This document shows, in pieces, positions 33,329 through 39,295 of a stretch of DNA of 39,295 nucleotides. Position 1 is the first letter of the stretch; each line of letters begins with the position of its first letter. This DNA comes from Bacteroidaceae bacterium. GTDB taxonomy: Bacteria; Bacteroidota; Bacteroidia; Bacteroidales; Bacteroidaceae. The stretch covers positions 1 through 39,295 of the forward strand of contig JAGCFN010000066.1 of the NCBI GenBank assembly GCA_017650085.1, in the 5' to 3' direction. The notes beneath the pieces were generated by a model. The model saw nothing but the letters and a program-made list of their open reading frames with translations. It had not been told where the DNA came from and made no database searches. Position numbers and translations under genes: made by a program.

Positions 33329-33796
33329 ATGATTAGCAAAAGTGCAGTGCAGCAAGCCGTAGAAGAGTGGCTTGAAGGCAAAGAGTATTTCCTTGTTGAC
33401 ATCAGCATCAGTCCTGACGACCGTATCGTGGTGGAGATAGATCACCAGGATGGAGTATGGATAGAGGACTGTGCCGACCTGAGCCGACACATAGAATCGC
33501 GTCTGAGCCGTGATGAGGAAGACTATGAGCTGGAAGTTGGCAGTGCAGGTTTGGGACAACCCTTCCGCGTTCGTCGTCAATACGAGATTCACGTTGGCAA
33601 GGAAGTCGAGACACAATTGCACGACGGCCACAAGTATCATGGCACTTTGCTGAGCGTTGGCGACGAAGGTTTCCAGCTTGGCATCATGCAGAAAGTGAAG
33701 GAAGAAGGCAAGAAGCGTCCCGTCCTGATGGAAGTTCCCACAGACTTCCGCTTCGAAGACGTTGCCTACACCAAGTATCTCATTAAGGTGAAGTAA
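33329..33796 (+). CDS. rimP: Ribosome maturation factor RimP
   Basis: A 155-residue protein, normal length, that assists 30S subunit assembly. It has the two-part layout of the family: an N-terminal alpha/beta domain with VVVEIDHQDGVWIEDCADLSRHIE (residues ~33-57) and LEVGSAGLGQPFR, the counterpart of the EVSSPGLDRPL motif, then a small SH3-like barrel (YHGTLLSVGDEGFQLGI). It heads the conserved rimP-nusA-infB order and starts ~70 bases after a full promoter. The start at 33329 is the only ATG that fits the family N-terminus. Confidence 0.95.
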   Translation: MISKSAVQQAVEEWLEGKEYFLVDISISPDDRIVVEIDHQDGVWIEDCADLSRHIESRLSRDEEDYELEVGSAGLGQPFRVRRQYEIHVGKEVETQLHDGHKYHGTLLSVGDEGFQLGIMQKVKEEGKKRPVLMEVPTDFRFEDVAYTKYLIKVK

Positions 33797-33815
33797 AAAC
33801 AAAACAAACATAAAA

Positions 33816-35075
33816 ATGGCAAAGAAAACACAAACAACTGAACCAGTCGACATGATAGAAGTGTTCGCCGACTTTAAAGAAAAGAACAACATCGACCGTG
33901 CCACTCTGGTAAGCGTGCTGGAAGAATGCTTCCGCAACGTCATTGCCAAGATGCATAGCACAGACGAGAACTATGACATCATTGTCAATCCCGACAAGGG
34001 CGACTTTGAGATCTACCACAATCGCGTGGTTGTGCCCGATGGTGAAGTGAACGACAAGAACAAGGAAATCTCGTTGAGCGAGGCACAACAGATTGAGGAC
34101 GACTACGAGATTGGCGAAGAAGTCAGCCAACGCGTCGATATGTCCGAGTTCGGACGCCGTGCCATCCTTCAGCTCAGACAGACCCTCGCCAGCCGAATCA
34201 TGGAGCTGGAGTACGACGCTCTGTACAATCAGTACAAAGACCGCGAAGGGGAAGTTATCAGTGCAGAAGTGTATCAGACATGGAAGCGCGAGACGCTTCT
34301 TATGGACGAGGAGGGCAACGAATTGCTCCTTCCCCGCCAAGAACAGATTCCTGGCGACTTCTTCCGTAAGGGCGAAAGCACTCGTGCCGTCATCCTGCGC
34401 GTCGAGAATACTGGTGGCAAGCCTCGCATCATCCTGAGCCGAACAGCTCCCGAGTTCTTGCAGAGAATGCTGGAAGCAGAAGTTCCTGAGATTCAGGACG
34501 GCCTCATCACAATCCACAAGATTGCACGCATCCCTGGCGAACGCGCCAAGATTGCTGTCGAGAGCTACGACGACCGTATTGATCCTGTAGGAGCTTGCGT
34601 GGGTGTGAAAGGCAGCCGTCTTCGTGGCATCGTGCACGAACTGCGTGGCGAGAACATCGACGTCGTGACTTGGACTTCCAACACACAACTTATGATTACC
34701 CGCGCCCTCAATCCTGCCCGCGTCAATAGCGTTACACTCAACGAAGAGGAACATACTGCCGAGGTTTATCTCGATCCGGATCAGGTATCACTCGCCATCG
34801 GTAAGGGCGGCCTTAACGTCAAACTTGCCAGCATGCTCGTTGGTTATACCATCGATGTCTTCCGTGAACTCAACGAAGAAGACAACGACGACGTAAGCCT
34901 CGACGAGTTTACCGATGCCATCGAACCCTGGATTATCGACGAACTCAAGAAGATTGGCTTCGAAACTGCAAAAGGTGTGTTGGGCGCACAGCGTGAGATG
35001 ATCATTCAGAATGCCGACCTCGAAGAGGAAACCGTAGACGAAGTGCTGCGCATTTTACAAGCCGAGTTCGAATAA
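33816..35075 (+). CDS. nusA: Transcription elongation/termination factor NusA
   Basis: A 419-residue RNA polymerase-binding factor that affects pausing, termination and antitermination. The N-terminal domain (~1-130) is of the IEVFADFKEKNNIDRATLVSVLEE type, with QRVDMSEFGRRAILQLRQTL. An S1 domain follows (~135-200; GEVISAEVY). The KH1/KH2 pair has GACVGVKGSRLRGIVHELRGEN (~265-285) and SLAIGKGGLNVKLASML (~328-345). There is no C-terminal acidic repeat as in Escherichia coli, which is usual outside Proteobacteria. It lies 19 bases after rimP. A product of this operon could act on the leader hairpin upstream of rimP (inference). Confidence 0.97.
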   Translation: MAKKTQTTEPVDMIEVFADFKEKNNIDRATLVSVLEECFRNVIAKMHSTDENYDIIVNPDKGDFEIYHNRVVVPDGEVNDKNKEISLSEAQQIEDDYEIGEEVSQRVDMSEFGRRAILQLRQTLASRIMELEYDALYNQYKDREGEVISAEVYQTWKRETLLMDEEGNELLLPRQEQIPGDFFRKGESTRAVILRVENTGGKPRIILSRTAPEFLQRMLEAEVPEIQDGLITIHKIARIPGERAKIAVESYDDRIDPVGACVGVKGSRLRGIVHELRGENIDVVTWTSNTQLMITRALNPARVNSVTLNEEEHTAEVYLDPDQVSLAIGKGGLNVKLASMLVGYTIDVFRELNEEDNDDVSLDEFTDAIEPWIIDELKKIGFETAKGVLGAQREMIIQNADLEEETVDEVLRILQAEFE

Positions 35076-35083
35076 AAAAAAAA
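35074..35083 (+). repeat. Run of ten A residues at the nusA stop
   Basis: The nusA stop codon TAA runs into ten consecutive A bases before infB. This homopolymer may cause polymerase slippage or sequencing length error; it does not affect either reading frame. Confidence 0.7.
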
Positions 35084-35108
35084 TTAGAGTTTAGGGAAAA
35101 GAAAGACA

Positions 35109-37910
35109 ATGAGCATCAGATTAAATAAAGTAACCAAGGAGTTCAACATCGGACTGCAGACGGCAGTTGAATTCTTGCAGAAGAAAGGCTTCACCGAGGT
35201 TGAGGCCAATCCCAACTTCAAGATAACGGAAGAACAATATGCCCAATTGCAAAGCGAGTTCAGTTCCGACAAAGGTTTGCGAAACGAGGCGACTCAACTC
35301 CTTCAGCAACACACCCATCAGGCCAAGGAACGCAAAGAACCGAAAGCAAAGCCTGTCGAAGAGGTGCAGATAGAAGCTCCGAAGATGGCTGGTCCGAAGA
35401 TTCTCGGACGCATTGACCTTGGAAAGAAACCTGCCGCAACACCTAAGGCAGAGGAAGCTGCTCCTGCAAAGCCCAAAGCAAAGGAAACTCCAGCAGAAGA
35501 AGCAAAACCCAAGGCAGAAGCCAAGCCTGTAGAAGAGAAGAAGGAAAAGGTTGTCGTTGAGAAGAAGACTGAAGTTCCAGCTCCGAAAGAAGAGCCAGTC
35601 GTTCCAAAGGAGAAACCTGCAGAAACATTAGCTCCGGAAAGCCAACCCGCTCCAGAAGAGAAGAAGGAGGAAGAAATCTTCCGTCTGACTCCCGCTCCAA
35701 ATGCTGCACCTTCTCTTACCATCAAGGGCAAGATTGACCTCGACAGCCTGAATCAGACTACACGTCCTAAGAAGAAGACACACGAGGAACGTCGTCGTGA
35801 ACGCATTGAAGCACAAGGTGGCGACCGCAAAAAGCGTGTCCGTCTTGGCAAGGAACGTGTTGACGTCAATGATGTTGCCAATCAGCAACAAGGTGGTCAG
35901 AAGAAGAATGGCGGCAACACCCAGCAGCAGAACCAGAGCGGCGGAGGGAAGAACAAGAAGCAGAAGAACCATCCCAAGCAGATGCCTCTCCAACCGGAAG
36001 TGAGCGACGAGGAAGTTGCAAAGCAGGTTCGTGAGACACTCGCTCGCCTTACCAGTAAAGGTACGAAGATGGGCAAGGGTGCCAAGTATCGTCGTGAAAA
36101 GCGCGAAGCCATCCGTCAGGGAATGGAGGAGGAACTTGCCAATGAAGCAGCAGAGAGCAAGGTACTGAAACTGACAGAGTTCGTTACGGCCAACGAGTTG
36201 GCAACGATGATGAACGTGCCTGTCACGAAGATTATCGCTACCTGCATGAGCATCGGCATTATGGTCAGCATCAACCAGCGAATGGATGCCGAGACCATCA
36301 ACCTCGTTGCTGAAGAGTTCGGCTTCACCACAGAATACGTCAGCGCAGAAGTCAGTGCAGCTGTCAGCGAAGAGGAGGATGACGAGCAGGATCTCGTACC
36401 TCGCGCTCCCATCGTAACAGTGATGGGTCACGTCGACCATGGTAAGACATCTTTGCTCGACTACATTCGTCAGACAAACGTCATTGCGGGTGAGGCTGGC
36501 GGCATCACACAGCACATCGGTGCCTACAATGTGACACTCGAAGACGGACGTCATGTCACTTTCCTCGACACCCCAGGTCACGAAGCCTTCACGGCTATGC
36601 GTGCTCGTGGTGCTCAGGTAACGGATATCGCCATTATCATCGTGGCTGCCGACGACGACATCATGCCGCAGACCAAGGAAGCCATTGCGCATGCCACGGC
36701 TGCTGGCGTTCCTATCGTCTTCGCTATCAACAAGATAGATAAGGCTGGAGCAAATCCCGACAAGATTAAGGAAGGCCTGGCCAACATGAACTTCCTCGTA
36801 GAGGAATGGGGCGGTAAGTATCAGAGCCAGGACATCAGTGCCAAGAAGGGTATTGGTGTGGAAGAACTCTTGGAGAAGGTGCTTCTGGAAGCCGAGATGC
36901 TCGACCTCAAGGCCAATCCCAACCGCAAAGCCACGGGTTCCATCATCGAGTCCAGCTTGGACAAGGGTCGCGGCTATGTGGCTACCGTGCTTGTAAGCAA
37001 TGGCACGCTGCATGTTGGCGACATCATCTTGGCTGGCACGAACTATGGTCGCGTTAAAGCGATGCTCAACGAACGCGGACAGCGTGTCGAGGCTATTGGT
37101 CCGTCTCAGGCTGCAACTGTGCTTGGCTTGAACGGCGCTCCGCAGGCTGGTGATGCTTTCCACGTCATGGATTCCGACCAAGAGGCTCGCGAGATTGCCA
37201 ACAAGCGCGAACAACTGGCTCGCGAACAAGGTCTGCGTACAATGAAGCGTCGCGGCCTGGAAGAGTTGGCCCACAACATCGCTTTGGGTGGCGTGCAGGA
37301 ACTCAACCTCATCGTCAAGGGCGATGTGGACGGCTCCATCGAGGCACTCAGCGACTCGCTCATCAAACTCTCTACGGAGAAGATTCAGGTCAATGTCATC
37401 TACAAGGCTGTGGGCCAAATCAGCGAGAGCGATGTCAACATGGCAGCGGCGGCAGAGAACTGCTTCATCGTCGGTTTCCAGGTTCGTCCTTCAGCTGCAG
37501 CCCGCAAGTTGGCCGAGCAGATGGATGTCGATATCCGCCTCTACAGCGTCATCTACGATGCCATCGAGGAGGTGAAGGATGCGATGGAGGGCATGCTTTC
37601 GCCCGAAATCAAGGAGGAGGTTACGGCCCAAGTCGAGGTGCGTCAGGTCTACCATATCACGAAGGTGGGTACCGTTGCCGGTGCTTACGTTATGGATGGC
37701 AAGGTCAGCCGCACGAACAAGGCCCGCGTCATTCGCGACGGCATCGTGGTCTTCACGGGAGCCATCAATGCGCTGAAGCGTTTCAAGGACGATGTGAAGG
37801 AGGTCAGCACCAACTTCGAATGCGGTATCTCGCTGGTAGGCTACAACGACCTGAAGGAGGGCGATATCATCGAGACCTTCCAGGAGATTGAAATCAAGGC
37901 AACACTCTAA
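35109..37910 (+). CDS. infB: Translation initiation factor IF-2
   Basis: A 933-residue GTPase that brings initiator tRNA to the ribosome. The IF2 N-terminal domain (~1-55; [20 protein letters not shown]) is followed by a long Lys/Glu/Pro/Ala-rich linker (~75-290) and a second N-domain (~350-420). The G domain is [12 protein letters not shown] (G1), DTPGHEAF (G3) and [12 protein letters not shown] (G4), residues ~435-600. The C-terminal beta-barrel and C2 domains end [19 protein letters not shown]. The length is typical of Bacteroidetes IF-2. It follows nusA by 33 bases. The repetitive linker codons create a long open frame on the opposite strand that is not a gene. Confidence 0.98.
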   Translation: MSIRLNKVTKEFNIGLQTAVEFLQKKGFTEVEANPNFKITEEQYAQLQSEFSSDKGLRNEATQLLQQHTHQAKERKEPKAKPVEEVQIEAPKMAGPKILGRIDLGKKPAATPKAEEAAPAKPKAKETPAEEAKPKAEAKPVEEKKEKVVVEKKTEVPAPKEEPVVPKEKPAETLAPESQPAPEEKKEEEIFRLTPAPNAAPSLTIKGKIDLDSLNQTTRPKKKTHEERRRERIEAQGGDRKKRVRLGKERVDVNDVANQQQGGQKKNGGNTQQQNQSGGGKNKKQKNHPKQMPLQPEVSDEEVAKQVRETLARLTSKGTKMGKGAKYRREKREAIRQGMEEELANEAAESKVLKLTEFVTANELATMMNVPVTKIIATCMSIGIMVSINQRMDAETINLVAEEFGFTTEYVSAEVSAAVSEEEDDEQDLVPRAPIVTVMGHVDHGKTSLLDYIRQTNVIAGEAGGITQHIGAYNVTLEDGRHVTFLDTPGHEAFTAMRARGAQVTDIAIIIVAADDDIMPQTKEAIAHATAAGVPIVFAINKIDKAGANPDKIKEGLANMNFLVEEWGGKYQSQDISAKKGIGVEELLEKVLLEAEMLDLKANPNRKATGSIIESSLDKGRGYVATVLVSNGTLHVGDIILAGTNYGRVKAMLNERGQRVEAIGPSQAATVLGLNGAPQAGDAFHVMDSDQEAREIANKREQLAREQGLRTMKRRGLEELAHNIALGGVQELNLIVKGDVDGSIEALSDSLIKLSTEKIQVNVIYKAVGQISESDVNMAAAAENCFIVGFQVRPSAAARKLAEQMDVDIRLYSVIYDAIEEVKDAMEGMLSPEIKEEVTAQVEVRQVYHITKVGTVAGAYVMDGKVSRTNKARVIRDGIVVFTGAINALKRFKDDVKEVSTNFECGISLVGYNDLKEGDIIETFQEIEIKATL

Positions 37911-37921
37911 AAAGAGTTCAT

Positions 37922-38000
37922 AGTTCATAGTCCATAGTTCATAGTTGGGCTACGGCTCAAACCAAATAGCTCGCTGCCATTTAACTATGGATTATGAACT
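37922..38000. repeat. Imperfect 18-bp inverted repeat with CATAGTTCATAG words
   Basis: Arms at 37922-37939 and 37983-38000 pair over 18 bases with one mismatch (AGTTCATAGTCCATAGTT against AACTATGGATTATGAACT) around a 43-base loop. The left arm is built from repeated GTTCATAG/CCATAG words. No T-run follows. It fills the infB-cvpA gap. Confidence 0.8.
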
Positions 38001-38019
38001 CATAACTAAAAACTAACTC

Positions 38020-38574
38020 ATGGATATTCTTCTGCTCATTCTTTTGGCGGTCGGCTTCGTTAGCGGACTGTTTTCGGGAGCTGTCAAGCAAGTCATCTCG
38101 CTGGCGGCTTTCGTGGTTGGTTTCATACTTGCCTGCCTCTACTATCAGGCATTGGGAGACTTCCTGACGGGCTTCATGAACTTCCCCGTTTTCTGCAGGA
38201 TAGCAGCCTTCGTGCTGCTGTGTGTCGTCGTACCCATCGTGGCGAGTCTGATTGCCTCCCTCATCACGAAAGTGCTGAATTTCATACCCGTCTTGGGGAC
38301 GATGAACCGTTTGCTGGGCGGCCTGATTTGCCTGGCGAAATACGCTCTCGTCTTGGGAGCCCTCATTTGGCTCTTCTCGTCTATGAACCTGATAAAGGAG
38401 GAGACGATGCAGAAGTCCAAGCTTTGCCGTCCCCTCAAGGCCTTCCCCGAGTTTGTCTATAACACTTTGGCTCCCAGCCGTTCAGATAACCCGACAAATC
38501 AGAGATTCTATGAGAGTGATGCTCCTGATACTCCTGGCGATACTATTCCAGACGGAAGCAATATCGCAGAGTAA
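38020..38574 (+). CDS. CvpA family inner-membrane protein
   Basis: A 184-residue protein with four hydrophobic helices in the first ~120 residues (ILLLILLAVGFVSGLFSGAVKQV, AAFVVGFILACLYY, AAFVLLCVVVPIVASLIASLI, LICLAKYALVLGALIWLF). This matches the CvpA layout, including the GLxxGAVKQ turn after helix 1 and the LNFIPVLGTMNRLLGGLI segment before the last helix. The remaining ~60 residues are a polar cytoplasmic tail without motif. CvpA proteins are linked to colicin V export and envelope stress in enterobacteria; the role in Bacteroidetes is not defined. The last 65 bases overlap the next gene in another frame. Confidence 0.88.
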   Translation: MDILLLILLAVGFVSGLFSGAVKQVISLAAFVVGFILACLYYQALGDFLTGFMNFPVFCRIAAFVLLCVVVPIVASLIASLITKVLNFIPVLGTMNRLLGGLICLAKYALVLGALIWLFSSMNLIKEETMQKSKLCRPLKAFPEFVYNTLAPSRSDNPTNQRFYESDAPDTPGDTIPDGSNIAE

Positions 38575-39295
38575 CGAACCTATAGAGCAAGTGATAGAAC
38601 GGGGGCTGCAGAGAGCTGGCACCCAGACGCTTCTGTTGGCCCAATCGCTGCAGGACAAGCAGAACGCATTGCCGCGCACCTACGAAAAAGGGCAGCTGCA
38701 GACCTGCCGCTACGACAATTGGGTGTCGGGCTTCTTCCCCGGCCTGCTCTGGATGCTTTACGAGAACAATGGCGACGAGCAGTTCCGACGCTTTGCCGAG
38801 CTCTATACCGAGCGAGTGGAACCCGCCAAGAAACTCACCAACACACACGACTTGGGCTTCATGCTCTATTGCAGTTTCGGGCAGGGCTACCGGCTTACAG
38901 CCAACCGTCACTACCTGGACGTCATCAGCGAAGGCACCCAAAGTCTGCTCACACGATGGAACCCCAAGCTAGGCGTCATCCGTTCGTGGGACTTCGGCAA
39001 GCAATGGCAGTATGCCGTCATCATCGACAACATGATGAACCTGGAAATGCTCTGCTTCATGACGAAACAGACGACGGACCGCCACTATATGAAGGTGGCG
39101 GAGACACACGCACGGACCACCATCAAGAACCATTTCCGGGGGGACTACAGCACCTTCCACGTTGTCTCCTACGACACCATTTCGGGCCGACCTCATGCCA
39201 AGAACACGGCTCAGGGCTATGCTGACGGCAGCGCTTGGGCTCGCGGACAGGCTTGGGGACTCTACGGCTACACGATGATGTACCGCGAAACGCAC
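38510..39295 (+). CDS. GH88 unsaturated glucuronyl hydrolase, 3' end outside window
   Basis: The frame is open from the ATG at 38510 through the last base (262 codons) with no stop. It begins with a signal peptide (MRVMLLILLAILFQTEA). A second ATG at 38519 would drop the N-terminal Arg. Family features in order are YDNWVSGFFPGLLWMLY, THDLGFMLYCSFGQGY (first catalytic-site Asp), YAVIIDNMMNLEML (the second, likely proton-donor Asp) and GSAWARGQAWGLYGY. These match GH88 enzymes of ~400 residues, so roughly one third is missing. It hydrates unsaturated glucuronate at the end of lyase-made disaccharides from glycosaminoglycans or similar chains. It overlaps cvpA by 65 bases in a different frame. 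Confidence 0.9.
   Translation, partial: MRVMLLILLAILFQTEAISQSNEPIEQVIERGLQRAGTQTLLLAQSLQDKQNALPRTYEKGQLQTCRYDNWVSGFFPGLLWMLYENNGDEQFRRFAELYTERVEPAKKLTNTHDLGFMLYCSFGQGYRLTANRHYLDVISEGTQSLLTRWNPKLGVIRSWDFGKQWQYAVIIDNMMNLEMLCFMTKQTTDRHYMKVAETHARTTIKNHFRGDYSTFHVVSYDTISGRPHAKNTAQGYADGSAWARGQAWGLYGYTMMYRETH

Noticed and set aside
35074-35083. Programmed frameshift at the A10 run after nusA
   Set aside because: The run begins within the stop codon at the end of a normal-length NusA, and the downstream frame is not a plausible extension.
35628-37418. 596-codon open frame on the - strand opposite infB
   Set aside because: It lies fully antisense to a certain gene, has no domain, signal or promoter that I recognise, and is explained by the codon bias of the infB strand.

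Overview
The window reads as a chromosomal segment of a Bacteroidales bacterium, most likely Prevotellaceae (inference). The reasons are TAnnTTTG-type -7 promoter elements before several genes, one with a well-placed TTTG -33 element; secreted proteins that end in an IYNLxGQR...KGxNIxNGKK tail; a FAS1 lipoprotein; a CarboxypepD-regulatory/MG2 surface protein; and plant-glycan hydrolases with Bacteroidetes-type signal peptides. No rRNA, tRNA, CRISPR array, insertion sequence or phage gene was seen.

Layout. 1-3712 (+): the 3' two thirds of a dipeptidyl-peptidase IV gene, purD, and a polytopic membrane protein. 3727-3823: a 22-bp-period intergenic repeat array between convergent genes. 3870-6047 (-): a FAS1-type lipoprotein. 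6171-13190 (+): a tight run of three glycosyltransferases, rnhB, a secreted EEP-nuclease/GLUG protein and a degenerate EEP paralogue, closed by a strong terminator. 13191-13864: the only long gene-free stretch. 13865-19570 (+): a 1901-residue GLUG beta-helix protein, then a terminator. 19741-21600 (+): a GH2 enzyme, facing pyrH and a biotin ligase gene (-) across a bidirectional terminator. 23400-29311 (+): GH105, a second GH2, a second 22-bp repeat array, a GHMP sugar kinase and a sugar-1-phosphate nucleotidyltransferase. 29398-33108 (+): a very large MG2-domain surface protein. 33329-38574 (+): rimP-nusA-infB-cvpA behind a full promoter and an attenuator-like hairpin. 38510-39295 (+): the 5' part of a GH88 gene that overlaps cvpA by 65 nt.

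How the parts may work together (inference). GH2, GH105, GH2 and GH88 would remove terminal neutral sugars and unsaturated uronates from plant (pectin-like) or host glycans. The kinase/nucleotidyltransferase pair next to them could turn a released sugar, possibly galacturonate, directly into a nucleotide sugar, much as Fkp does for fucose. The three glycosyltransferases would use nucleotide sugars for surface glycan assembly. The most unusual features are the 22-bp intergenic repeats at three loci, the kinase with a galacturonokinase-like phosphate-loop region, and the active EEP enzyme paired with an apparently dead paralogue.
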